64,000 nucleotides of DNA from Legionella bononiensis (GTDB lineage Bacteria; Pseudomonadota; Gammaproteobacteria; Legionellales; Legionellaceae): contig NZ_JADOBG010000003.1 of the NCBI RefSeq assembly GCF_016786215.1, forward strand, positions 92,034 through 156,033. The letters run 5' to 3'. The position numbers and the translations under genes are program-made. A model generated the notes under the pieces. The model was not told the DNA's origin. It ran no database searches and was given only the letters and a program-made list of their open reading frames with translations. Shown one piece after another: positions 40,162 to 49,035 of this stretch; the first letter of the stretch is position 1; every line of letters begins with the position of its first letter.

Positions 40162-41001
40162 CTATAAACAGAATTTGGTTTTTGATTCAAAACATTGATG
40201 TGCAAAATCAACATTTAACATGGGGGTGAACAGTTGCGGTTCATTATCCATAATGAACATACGATGAGGCTCCAACAGAACATAATTTGACGAAGCTAAA
40301 ACCTGCTGATACACGCCGGCCGATCCTGGGAAAAACCACTGTTCCAGGAAGGGTAAAATCACTTTGGGTTCGTAACTGTAAAATCGCTGTCTGATATCAT
40401 CTACCAATTCTTTTTTCATCTGATAATTACTGGCAAAAAGGAGATTGGTTGTATCGGTTCTGTAAACCAGTAAATTAGGATCATCACGACCTTCTTTATA
40501 TCCTGAAGAAATTTTTAACGAAACTATCAATTCCTTTGCGCTTTCAACCGTAAATGGGAGTCCATAAATTTCAGCGCCTTTCATGCTCTCCAACCATTCC
40601 GTTAACTCACTGACGGCTTTATCGCTAACCGGATCAAAATAACTGGAAATAATTAATTGATTGGCCATTTCAGTTTTAGGATCATAACCACAGTAGCTGT
40701 AACTGTTTATATAATACATCCCGGAATGTGACAGGTAATCAAGATACAGTTGATCGATTGCTCTGAATACTTCGTCACAAGTAGTATTTAGAGTATTAAT
40801 AGTGCCAGCAATCCGTACTATTTGGGTAGGGTAGTTTATTATTCTGTCACCAGATAATAACTGTTCTGAACTGGTGTAATGCCTGGTTATTCCATTTTTT
40901 CCCTGCACAACAGCAACTTGCTCATCCAAGGCTGGACTGGCGCTCTGGGCAAACACCGGCATTACTGCAATCAATAGCAATAAACTGTGAATTAATTTCA
41001 T
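40162..41001 (-). CDS. Secreted orphan protein
   Basis: 279 residues from the second ATG (41001); the first (41013) would put four residues before the signal peptide. A signal peptide (MKLIHSLLLLIAVMPVFAQS) is clear. The mature part has alternating strands and helices and several Cys (for example NTTCDEVF, SYSYCGYD, HQCFESKTKFC), which could pair in the periplasm. No domain was recognised. It is not obviously linked to its neighbours; the TPR orphan is 150 bp upstream on the same strand. Confidence 0.65.
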   Translation of the reverse strand: MKLIHSLLLLIAVMPVFAQSASPALDEQVAVVQGKNGITRHYTSSEQLLSGDRIINYPTQIVRIAGTINTLNTTCDEVFRAIDQLYLDYLSHSGMYYINSYSYCGYDPKTEMANQLIISSYFDPVSDKAVSELTEWLESMKGAEIYGLPFTVESAKELIVSLKISSGYKEGRDDPNLLVYRTDTTNLLFASNYQMKKELVDDIRQRFYSYEPKVILPFLEQWFFPGSAGVYQQVLASSNYVLLEPHRMFIMDNEPQLFTPMLNVDFAHQCFESKTKFCL

Positions 41002-41150
41002 TATCAAATCCATTTAATTGAGACAGAAGCACTATATCAAATTAAAAAATAAGCAACAAGTTCACGTTTTAATAGAAAAAAGTTCTGACTCATTTCATCT
41101 GGCTTTGGAACAATTTAGCCCATATTGTACACACTATATTATTTCTATAT

Positions 41151-43772
41151 TCAAATATCTACTGTATTTTTTTGTACCTCAGGAAGAGGCGAATCCGAGT
41201 TAAATGTAACTCGATTAAAAAACAAGTCTCTTGCTCTAACACCATAAGCAGGTATTATCCTGACAGGTAACTCAGGATATTCTAATGCCGTACAGTCAAT
41301 CGCTGCAGCCTGTTTACTTCTTGGAGTTTCCTGTTCGGTAATGAAGTCATCTGGATGATCAGCCATTAATATCGGATCTGCTTTCATAATTGACACAAAA
41401 AATTGATCAATTAATTCATAAGCAATTTGAGCCATCAGAATATTAGCATTGCTTTGCATCTGTATAAAACTGTTGTCTTTGCTATCAATTACTGGATCAT
41501 TATGCTCTAGCGCATTTCTTAAAGCGATAAAACACGGTAAACGTACTGGTAATTGAGGATGAATCACTTCCAATGCTTCAAGACCATCAAGTTTATTCAT
41601 GATACTGACTATCTGAGTAATTAAATAGGAGCAACTTAATAATACTTCGACATCCGATGTTATGAGTGACTTAACCACCTCGACAGAAGAAGTGTCATCA
41701 AAATTCGCGCCCGAATCGGTCAAAATTTTTCTCAGCAATTCAAACCTCGACTGAAGGCTATTCAACAACGATCGTACGGACATCTTTTCCGGTTTATGTA
41801 ATTGATCATAGGATGTAAACCCCAAAGCTCGGAGATGGGGATAATCATTTTGCATCACCGCTTTTTTGGTATTAAGTAATGTCTGTTCTTCTTTTTTTCT
41901 TTCGTCGGACTTTTGTTTTATGAACTTATTTTTAAGTTCGTTGTATTTTTTAGAGGCCGTTTTCAATACCTTTTTAATTCCTGACTGTCTTAAAGCAGGA
42001 GTAGAAAGATCTTTTGTTTCATCAAATGACAATTGCTCCATTGGTATTTCTCCTCGGAGCATACTGCATACTTTTTTATAATATTGCGAGTTCTTATTAA
42101 TCGAGTCCAAAAATTTGGTAAGAGGTTGTTCTTCGAGCAATGGAACAGACGGAACGAAGGTTTGGGGATTATAAGGTACCGGTTGCTTATAATAATGTTT
42201 TACTCTATTCCAGTATGTTGTCATGGGGTCTTTCCATACTTTAAATGGAGTCGTCACATCAGGTAAGGTATTAAACTGCATTTGTCTGTTCTTTATCACC
42301 TGATAAATTATATCTCTTAAATGGTTCAATTCCTTATAAAGAGAAATAATTGTCGCGTTATTATGTTCCAGTTCATATATATGATCAAATGAATGCAGAT
42401 CTTCAAGATGAGATAATCCATTTCTGATTTCATTAAGCAATTCAGTATCAACAAAATCTATAGTATCTAACTGATTCCCCCAACCTCTTCGAGTAAAGAC
42501 CTCACCAATCATTTGTATCCGGCGAATCAAGGCCAGTTTACTTTTTAAATTACCAACCAAACTGTCTTCTGTAGGTGTGAGCAATAGCAAATGCACTAAT
42601 GGGGATATCTCACAAGGATGCTCACCCTGGAGATGATGTACATAAGTTTTTTGATCCATTGGGGATGGAAGTAATGCAGTTAAACGAGCAAATTGATACG
42701 TATGTTTAAAGTACCAGAGTATCGGTCTCAAATTAGGTAAATCTTCCAAAGGTTTGATACTGTTTTGTGGGTCAATCAAGTTCTTTTGAACAGTACTAAA
42801 AAAGCGATAAAGACGAGGCAAATCTTCTTTAAGCAAATCAGGAATAACAACCTTAACCAGACAATTATCAATCAGAAGTGATTTTTGAAACTCATTGTAT
42901 AACTTTATTGAAGCTTCGCTCTCCCCTTTCAGATACGGATACATAAAAGGTATTGGACTGTCGTGTTCGCTATCGCGAAAAAAAGTACTGCAAAACTCCA
43001 GGAAATACCATGAATTAGTACCCCAAGGTAAGAAATCCAATAGGGCTCCCCGTTTCTCTCTGGGTAGTTGATGAATGGTTTCAAAAATCATACGAAATAT
43101 AATTTGTGATTCATCCAAAAACACATCATCTTCAAGATTGTCCAATACTACCAACGCATAATCGGCAATCTCTGCTGATATATTTTGAGGATTGAATGTA
43201 TTTATCACAAATTTTGCAGCATTGTTCCCTACATATTTTAATCGCTTTTGTATTGCCTCAGGTGTTGTTCCAAGTAGCGTCGCGTTTGCAAATGGAAATG
43301 GTTTTTTATCCACAGTATAATATTTGAAGCTGAATTTCATTAACGAAAGAATCCATTCAATTTTTTGATTGTAATCAAAGTCTTTCATTTTTTTATGAGT
43401 TCTCTGTAACTCATTGAAATCATTTTGATATTCTGCTGTACAATATACATCCCTGAGCACTTGAACAGAAGGCGTTTTTAAAGCCTCCAGCTCCTCGGGA
43501 CTAAAGTTCCGTGCTTCTTTGCGAATCGAGCTAATTTTCATCATTGCCCTGGCTTTGTATAAAGGAAATTGGTCAGCTACCTTCTCAAAAATACACACTG
43601 CTTCCGCATATTCTTTTTTAGCCAAATGAAGAAGACCCTTGGTATACCAGGCAATATCGCTATCAGGAAAAAGTATAAATGCTTCTTTAAGTTTAGCGTC
43701 AGCTTGGTTATAACGTTTTATATTTATTAATTTTTCTGCTTCTTTAGCTAATTTTTTTGCTTTTTCTTTCAT
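41151..43772 (-). CDS. Large orphan protein with N-terminal TPR repeats
   Basis: 873 residues, no signal peptide. Residues 1-80 form two or more TPR-like repeats (AEKLINIKRYNQADAKLKEA, AWYTKGLLHLAKKEYAEAVC). The rest is mostly alpha-helical, with a highly charged Lys/Glu segment near 600-650 (KKYNELKNKFIKQKSDERKK), and the end is hydrophilic (SDSPLPEVQKNTVDI). I recognise no catalytic domain. Size, TPR start and orphan status recall Legionella type IV effectors or scaffold proteins. It lies alone between a 460 bp spacer and the secreted orphan. Confidence 0.6.
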   Translation of the reverse strand: MKEKAKKLAKEAEKLINIKRYNQADAKLKEAFILFPDSDIAWYTKGLLHLAKKEYAEAVCIFEKVADQFPLYKARAMMKISSIRKEARNFSPEELEALKTPSVQVLRDVYCTAEYQNDFNELQRTHKKMKDFDYNQKIEWILSLMKFSFKYYTVDKKPFPFANATLLGTTPEAIQKRLKYVGNNAAKFVINTFNPQNISAEIADYALVVLDNLEDDVFLDESQIIFRMIFETIHQLPREKRGALLDFLPWGTNSWYFLEFCSTFFRDSEHDSPIPFMYPYLKGESEASIKLYNEFQKSLLIDNCLVKVVIPDLLKEDLPRLYRFFSTVQKNLIDPQNSIKPLEDLPNLRPILWYFKHTYQFARLTALLPSPMDQKTYVHHLQGEHPCEISPLVHLLLLTPTEDSLVGNLKSKLALIRRIQMIGEVFTRRGWGNQLDTIDFVDTELLNEIRNGLSHLEDLHSFDHIYELEHNNATIISLYKELNHLRDIIYQVIKNRQMQFNTLPDVTTPFKVWKDPMTTYWNRVKHYYKQPVPYNPQTFVPSVPLLEEQPLTKFLDSINKNSQYYKKVCSMLRGEIPMEQLSFDETKDLSTPALRQSGIKKVLKTASKKYNELKNKFIKQKSDERKKEEQTLLNTKKAVMQNDYPHLRALGFTSYDQLHKPEKMSVRSLLNSLQSRFELLRKILTDSGANFDDTSSVEVVKSLITSDVEVLLSCSYLITQIVSIMNKLDGLEALEVIHPQLPVRLPCFIALRNALEHNDPVIDSKDNSFIQMQSNANILMAQIAYELIDQFFVSIMKADPILMADHPDDFITEQETPRSKQAAAIDCTALEYPELPVRIIPAYGVRARDLFFNRVTFNSDSPLPEVQKNTVDI

Positions 43773-44232
43773 TGATAATTCCGAGTGCCAATTGGGTTTT
43801 ATTTAATCATAGAGATCGCAAAATAACATAATGTTTAAAATATTACAACATGAAAAGCACGGTTTATAATGGATTAAAGCCAGTTTTAGCAATCAAAAAA
43901 ATAAGATTCTCTACGCGATAGAAACAAGTACAAACAAGCACGAAAATATAATGAAACAACCATACATTTAACGAATAAATGTGGGATTTATTGACAACTC
44001 CAGTTCAATGTCGCGCGACTTGTAAAATTGGATACGTCATCCTCGCGAAAGCGGGGATGACAACCTTTTAGAAAGTGCAAATTAAGGTGAATCAATACGC
44101 ATTTTTAAAAAGTGGGTTGCCCATCAGGACTTAGTCTCTACACATTGGGGATAATTTGATAAATGATCAAAACAGCTTAAAGTTATCTTAAAGAATGATG
44201 TATAAGTAAATGAATCGCGGAACTATTGAACA
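43773..44232. other. Spacer with CGTCATCC hairpin, end of the motility operon
   Basis: A 460 bp non-coding stretch. GTCATCCTCGC-GAAA-GCGGGGATGAC (44036-44061) is an 11-bp stem with a GAAA tetraloop, a compact relative of the repeats elsewhere in the window. It lies downstream of the DUF2802 gene and may stop the flagellar operon, although no T-run follows. Confidence 0.55.
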
Positions 44233-44631
44233 TCAGGTTGCCCTTATAGCAGCACGATAAGCCTGTAAATTCATTAATAACTCAGCCTCTGCATTGGATA
44301 AATGACAGCTGTTCACAATTTCTTCCTGGTTCCCACCCATTTCCAATATACGTAAAGCATGCTGATAACCTCCATCATTATCCCTGATGTTTTCCAGATT
44401 TTGCAATTGATTATCCATACTAATCAGCTGTTCATTAATCTCTTTTAATTGTTTTGAGAACAATAAATCAGCATTAATCAATACGGGATGATCTCGTGAT
44501 ATCTGTTCTGAAGTTTTTTCCAAAATTCCAATTTTTTCCTTAAGAGATACGAGTTGTTTTCGTTGGTTCAATAAATAATGCCCAATAAACAGCAGAAGCA
44601 GAACATTTATACATAAAATAGCTGTGATCAT
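44233..44631 (-). CDS. DUF2802 protein of the motC-motD operon
   Basis: 132 residues. A single N-terminal membrane helix (about 2-20) is followed by a coiled coil (about 25-90) and a conserved C-terminal motif GYQHALRILEMGGNQEEIVNSCHLSNAEAELL, which resembles a small helix-turn-helix and is the DUF2802 core. The same gene follows motCD in Pseudomonas. Function is not established; location suggests a stator-associated or polar factor. Overlaps the motD stop by 4 bp. Confidence 0.85.
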   Translation of the reverse strand: MITAILCINVLLLLFIGHYLLNQRKQLVSLKEKIGILEKTSEQISRDHPVLINADLLFSKQLKEINEQLISMDNQLQNLENIRDNDGGYQHALRILEMGGNQEEIVNSCHLSNAEAELLMNLQAYRAAIRAT

Positions 44632-45434
44632 TTCAATTCCTTTTTATCCGTATCTTGCTGCTTCAGTGGCGCAGTCAGTATTGGAGTTCCAAAACTGACA
44701 TTATGCGTTTGTCCCATTTCAGGATTTATCAACCTGTCGATTTTTCGATTTGCAGCGATTATTATATTAACTCTTCGATTTAAACTCCTACCCACTTCAG
44801 TTAAATTATCACTTACAGGGTATTGATCTCCATATCCAGTAACCAGGATTCGTCCTGTATCAATCCCATAACCATTTAAAATTCTTCCTACTGTAGCTGC
44901 TCTGGTCGCAGAAAGCTCCCAATTGGAAGGATATTGCGGCGTTTCGATCGGTACGTTATCAGTATACCCTTCAATCACAACAGGATATGGATAAGTCTTA
45001 ATTTTTTCAGCTAATTGCATCAATTTAATTAATGCTTCCGGTTTTAAGTCTGCTTCACCGGAGTCAAATAAAGAACCGGCTTTAATCTGTAGTTCTATCC
45101 ATCCATCCTGCCTGTTAATTTTATAATTTCCGTCTTCCAACAAAGACAATGACTTACTTAGCTCATCAAGTCCATCATTATATGTGCCTTTTGTTTTTTT
45201 TTCTTCAGGTCCATCATTTATTGTATCTGTCGATTGAGTAGCCTTATTCTTATCTTTTTTATCAAATGCGGATTTCATCCCATCAGACAAAGATTTATAT
45301 TTTGAAATATTCACTGAAGAAATGGCGTACATCACCACAAAAAAGGCAAACAATAAAGTAATAAAATCAGCATAAGAAACCACCCATCTGTGGTTATCTA
45401 CATGCTCTTCTGTTTTATTTCGTCTTGATTTCAT
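44628..45434 (-). CDS. motD: Flagellar motor stator protein MotD (MotB family)
   Basis: 268 residues. One membrane helix (about 19-40) with the proton-carrying Asp in YADFITLLFAFFVVMYA (Asp23), then a flexible linker, then an OmpA-like peptidoglycan-binding domain: VVIEGYTDNVPIETPQYPSNWELS and VTGYGDQYPVSDN, with NRRVNIII at the end. MotD anchors the MotC/MotD stator to the cell wall and couples proton flow to rotation. Overlaps motC by 20 bp. Confidence 0.95.
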   Translation of the reverse strand: MKSRRNKTEEHVDNHRWVVSYADFITLLFAFFVVMYAISSVNISKYKSLSDGMKSAFDKKDKNKATQSTDTINDGPEEKKTKGTYNDGLDELSKSLSLLEDGNYKINRQDGWIELQIKAGSLFDSGEADLKPEALIKLMQLAEKIKTYPYPVVIEGYTDNVPIETPQYPSNWELSATRAATVGRILNGYGIDTGRILVTGYGDQYPVSDNLTEVGRSLNRRVNIIIAANRKIDRLINPEMGQTHNVSFGTPILTAPLKQQDTDKKELK

Positions 45435-46182
45435 GTTGCTTGTGCCGCCCGAAATTGTTTAGTTTCAACTCCAACATATTAGGACTTTCCCCACTCGCTA
45501 TTGCCACCAAACCTTCCAAAATCATCTCATCAAAATGCACTTTATGAGAAATACAACTTTTTAATTTATTAGCCACGGGAAGAAATATAAGATTGGCAAG
45601 CCCGACTCCGTAAATTGTAGCAACGAAAGCAACAGCGATTCCCATACCGAGCTCACTAGGATCTGCCAGATTCCTCATGACCTGGATCAAACCAATTACT
45701 GCCCCAAGTATTCCGATGGTAGGACTATAACCACCCATACTTTCAAATACATGTGCAGCACGTAAATCCTGATGTTCGTTGCGATCAATCTCAGTTTCCA
45801 AAACCTGTCTTATCGTTTGCTTATCAACACCTATAACCAATAATTCAAGACCTTTACTGATCAAGGGATTTGTTTCAACGTCAAGATGATCCTCCAGAGA
45901 TAACAATCCAAGCTGACGCGCTTTCCTTGCCATATCAATCAATAAGGCTCTGCATTCTTCAAAATCAAGTTTAGGGGGCTTGAATATCCAGGGAAAGACC
46001 CTGAATGCCCTCTTAAACGTAACCATTGGAGTCTGCACCATGACAGCACCAAGAGTCCCTCCCAAGACAATTAACAAAGCGGACAAATTAAGTAAGGAGT
46101 GAATGTCTCCGCCTTCATGAATTTGCCCGATGATAATCGCCAGAAAACCAGTAAGTAAACCTATTAAAGTTAATGCATCCAT
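45415..46182 (-). CDS. motC: Flagellar motor stator protein MotC (MotA family)
   Basis: 255 residues with four membrane segments; the last two (GYSPTIGILGAVIGLIQVM and GIAVAFVATIYGVGLANLIFLPVA) are the MotA/TolQ/ExbB signature. A cytoplasmic loop between helices 2 and 3 carries the charged residues that contact FliG (for example DFEECRALLIDMARKARQ). The gene begins 9 bp after fliA. In Pseudomonas, cheYZAB genes occupy that junction; here none do. Confidence 0.95.
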   Translation of the reverse strand: MDALTLIGLLTGFLAIIIGQIHEGGDIHSLLNLSALLIVLGGTLGAVMVQTPMVTFKRAFRVFPWIFKPPKLDFEECRALLIDMARKARQLGLLSLEDHLDVETNPLISKGLELLVIGVDKQTIRQVLETEIDRNEHQDLRAAHVFESMGGYSPTIGILGAVIGLIQVMRNLADPSELGMGIAVAFVATIYGVGLANLIFLPVANKLKSCISHKVHFDEMILEGLVAIASGESPNMLELKLNNFGRHKQHEIKTK

Positions 46183-46191
46183 TGTTATTCT

Positions 46192-46908
46192 TTATTCCGT
46201 TATCCGCGATTTGATGCGCAGGGTTGCCTGACTTAGAATTTGTGAAACTCGAGACTCACTGACATCTAAAACTTCTCCAATTTCTTTCAAATTCAGATCC
46301 TGTTCATAATACAATGACAGTACCATCCGTTCTTTATGCGGGAGTCCATCGATCACTTGAGTCAGACGACTCATTAAATCTTTATGCATAACATTAATAT
46401 GCGGCTCAGTAGACTCCCCAGCGCCTTCACTATGCAAAATGTCATCCGTCACACCTAAATCATCAAATCCATATAAATGACTACTCGCAGAATCCTGCAA
46501 CATGTCATGGTATTCATTCATGGGTAATCCCAATTCTTCTGCTATCTCTGAATCCTTGGCCTCACGCCCATGCCGGTGTTCAAGATTTCGTACTGCTTCG
46601 GATATCATTCTTGAATTACGGTATACAGAACGAGGTACCCAGTCATTTCTTCGTACTTCATCAAGCATATGCCCTCTGATTCGAATTCCGGCATAGGTTT
46701 CGAATGAAGCGCCTTTAGTTGAATCATAATGTCTTGCAGCCTCAAGTAAGCCAAGCATCCCGGCCTGGATTAAATCATCTAGTTGCACACTATGTGGTAA
46801 TCGTCCAAGCAAATGATGAGCTATTCGTTTCACCAATATCGCATGACTTTTTACCAGTGTTTCCTGGGTTTGTTGATTTACTTTGCTGTATGCAGCTAAA
46901 GCATCCAC
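46192..46908 (-). CDS. fliA: Flagellar sigma factor FliA (sigma-28)
   Basis: 238 residues from GTG 46908, which follows AAGGAG by 6 nt; the frame extends to an ATG at 46935, but that stretch contains the ribosome binding site. Sigma regions 2 (DLIQAGMLGLLEAARHYDS, GIRIRGHMLDEVRRNDWVPR), 3 and 4 (KERMVLSLYYEQDLNLKEIGEVLDVSESRVSQ) are complete, and region 1 is absent as in sigma-28. FliA directs the late flagellar genes. Its anti-sigma factor FlgM is not in the window. Confidence 0.97.
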   Translation of the reverse strand: MDALAAYSKVNQQTQETLVKSHAILVKRIAHHLLGRLPHSVQLDDLIQAGMLGLLEAARHYDSTKGASFETYAGIRIRGHMLDEVRRNDWVPRSVYRNSRMISEAVRNLEHRHGREAKDSEIAEELGLPMNEYHDMLQDSASSHLYGFDDLGVTDDILHSEGAGESTEPHINVMHKDLMSRLTQVIDGLPHKERMVLSLYYEQDLNLKEIGEVLDVSESRVSQILSQATLRIKSRITE

Positions 46909-46999
46909 GACACTCTCCTTACAATAACAGCACAAGGTAATTGAAACGATGACAATCTAAAACAAAACCACTAACACTAACTTAAGTATAGTGAATAAT

Positions 47000-47869
47000 T
47001 TAAAAATCACCTGCTACCAATCGTTCTAAAAAGAAACTCGTATTTCCTCCCAATGCAGGCTTAATCGGCCAATTGCTTACCGCATCAGCTAACTCTCTTA
47101 ATGCTTCAGAAGCTTCTGAATCAGGATAAGCAGTGAGAACCGGTTTTTGCATTTTTACAGCCTTGTGTATATGTTCATCAAAAGGTATCGCTCCTAAATA
47201 GTCTAGATGAACATCAAGGAATTGCTCGGAAACTCTAAATAATTTATTAAATAATTCACGACCATCTTTCATATTTCTCACCATATTTGCCAAAATATGA
47301 AAATGCGTCCACTCATAACGTTTGCTCATCACTTTAATTAAAGCATAAGCATCCGTTAAGGATGTAGGTTCATCACAAACGACAACGATTAGTTCTTGTG
47401 ACGACCGGGTAAAACTTAATACTGTGTCGGATATTCCCGCAGCAGTATCAATAATCATATAATCCAGATCATCTGTTAATTCATTAAATGAATCGATTAT
47501 TCCAGCATGTTCTGCCTGGGTAAGCTGTGTCATAAATTCGGTTCCTGATGCGGAAGGAATGACACTGATTCCATTGGGACCTTGCAGAATAATATCACTG
47601 AGGTGACATACGCCTTGAATGACATGTGATAAATTATATTTTGTATGTAAACCCAGCATGATATCAACATTGGCCAATCCAAGATCGGCATCAAGCAGCA
47701 TTACATTTTTGTTCAATTGAGCCAAAGCTACTGCCAAATTAACCGAAACATTACTTTTACCGACACCACCTTTTCCAGCACTGACCGCAATTACAGTTAC
47801 AGGCTTGGTTCGAGATAAATTTCTCAGACCAGAAGCTTGATCCTTGATGCTTTTGCTATGCTTCGTCAT
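47000..47869 (-). CDS. fleN: MinD-like flagellar number regulator FleN/FlhG
   Basis: 289 residues from ATG 47869 after GGGAGAGAG; the frame extends a further 30 codons into flhF but without a site to initiate. Deviant Walker A SAGKGGVGKSNVSVN, then LLDADLGLANVDIMLGL and the Walker B segment YMIIDTAAGISDTV. FleN/FlhG limits the number of polar flagella by acting on FlhF and FleQ. It overlaps flhF by 14 bp, the standard order flhF-fleN-fliA. Confidence 0.96.
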   Translation of the reverse strand: MTKHSKSIKDQASGLRNLSRTKPVTVIAVSAGKGGVGKSNVSVNLAVALAQLNKNVMLLDADLGLANVDIMLGLHTKYNLSHVIQGVCHLSDIILQGPNGISVIPSASGTEFMTQLTQAEHAGIIDSFNELTDDLDYMIIDTAAGISDTVLSFTRSSQELIVVVCDEPTSLTDAYALIKVMSKRYEWTHFHILANMVRNMKDGRELFNKLFRVSEQFLDVHLDYLGAIPFDEHIHKAVKMQKPVLTAYPDSEASEALRELADAVSNWPIKPALGGNTSFFLERLVAGDF

Positions 47870-48995
47870 AATGCTCTCTCCCAACACGCGACCGTTCCTC
47901 TCTAAAACCTTTATCGCTCTGGAACAGTTGAATTTCCTGTTGAGCAAATAACTCAACAAGTTGATGTCGTGTAGCCATTTTTATGTCTTCTGGAACGCGT
48001 TGTCCATGTGTCAAATAGCTTACACCTAACCTCGACTCTATGACGGCACTTAACGCACCACCTACAGCAAGAGACTCATCTAATTTTGTTAGAATACATT
48101 GATCGACCTTATTTGCCTGATAACGTTTTATAGCATCTATCAGTACCTGATAATGGCTTGTAGCAGGAAGCACCAGAACTTTAGAAATGGATTGAAGATA
48201 GGTACTCAAGACATGCATTTGCCGTGCAACTCGTTCATCAGCGGGATTCATTCCTGCCGTATCGATCAAAATCAATTTTTTATCACTTAATTGACGCAAT
48301 ACTCGGGTTAAAGACACTTCATCCTGTGCGACGCATACTTTAACGCCAAGAATCTTTCCATAAAGGACCAGTTGTTCCTGAGCGGCAATTCTATAAGTAT
48401 CCATAGTAACCAGACCCAGTTTATCAGCGCCAAATCGCAAACTAAACCGTGCCGCAATTTTGGCAAGGGTCGTTGTTTTACCGACACCAGTTGGTCCAAC
48501 AAATGCATAAACGCCGCCTTCTTCTATTCTGTTCGTATCACGTATCGGAATTTGTTCCGTAACCTGGGCCAATATAGATTGCCAGGCACGTTGTTCATTA
48601 AGGTCAGATCGTACAGATCGCGCCCACAAAGCCGCAGTCGTATGACTCACCCCCAGATACAAGAGCTTCTGCAGCAGTACAGTGTGAAGGGGTTCCCCTC
48701 CTCCCACATTACCTCTCAGTTGCGCTTCAAGCATGCCTCTCAAGGTTTGAATTTCCTGTTTCATGTCATCAAGAGGGGTGTGTACTCCATATCGATCAAT
48801 TTGACTCGCAGGTTCAGCGGCAGCAACTGCTGCATTAGGAGTTAATATGGATTCATCATAATCCATGGCTGCAACGACCTCGACACCACCTTCAACATGA
48901 TGACTGGACAAAATAACAGCATCAGGACCAAAAGTTGCCTTGATTTGTTGCATCGCAGTGCGCGTGTCCGCTGCGACAAAGCGTTTTAATTTCAT
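47856..48995 (-). CDS. flhF: Flagellar biosynthesis GTPase FlhF
   Basis: 379 residues. N-terminal MKLKRFVAADTRTAMQQI-type segment is the FlhF start; a linker (about 70-130) leads to an SRP-type NG domain with P-loop AFVGPTGVGKTTTLAKIAAR, TYRIAAQEQL, the G3 region ILIDTAGMNPADER, and TKLDE. FlhF marks the old pole and recruits the first flagellar components (FliF); it acts with FleN. It starts 40 bp after flhA. Confidence 0.97.
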   Translation of the reverse strand: MKLKRFVAADTRTAMQQIKATFGPDAVILSSHHVEGGVEVVAAMDYDESILTPNAAVAAAEPASQIDRYGVHTPLDDMKQEIQTLRGMLEAQLRGNVGGGEPLHTVLLQKLLYLGVSHTTAALWARSVRSDLNEQRAWQSILAQVTEQIPIRDTNRIEEGGVYAFVGPTGVGKTTTLAKIAARFSLRFGADKLGLVTMDTYRIAAQEQLVLYGKILGVKVCVAQDEVSLTRVLRQLSDKKLILIDTAGMNPADERVARQMHVLSTYLQSISKVLVLPATSHYQVLIDAIKRYQANKVDQCILTKLDESLAVGGALSAVIESRLGVSYLTHGQRVPEDIKMATRHQLVELFAQQEIQLFQSDKGFREERSRVGREHYDEA

Positions 48996-49035
48996 AAAGC
49001 CTCCTGCTTTTGAAACCTACTTACATTAACTATGT

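Noticed and set aside
41018..41203. 61-codon plus-strand ORF between two minus-strand genes
   Set aside because: Overlaps the end of the TPR gene, lacks a ribosome binding site and any recognisable feature.
48372..48845. 157-codon plus-strand ORF inside flhF
   Set aside because: Antisense shadow of the conserved FlhF coding frame, low-quality sequence.
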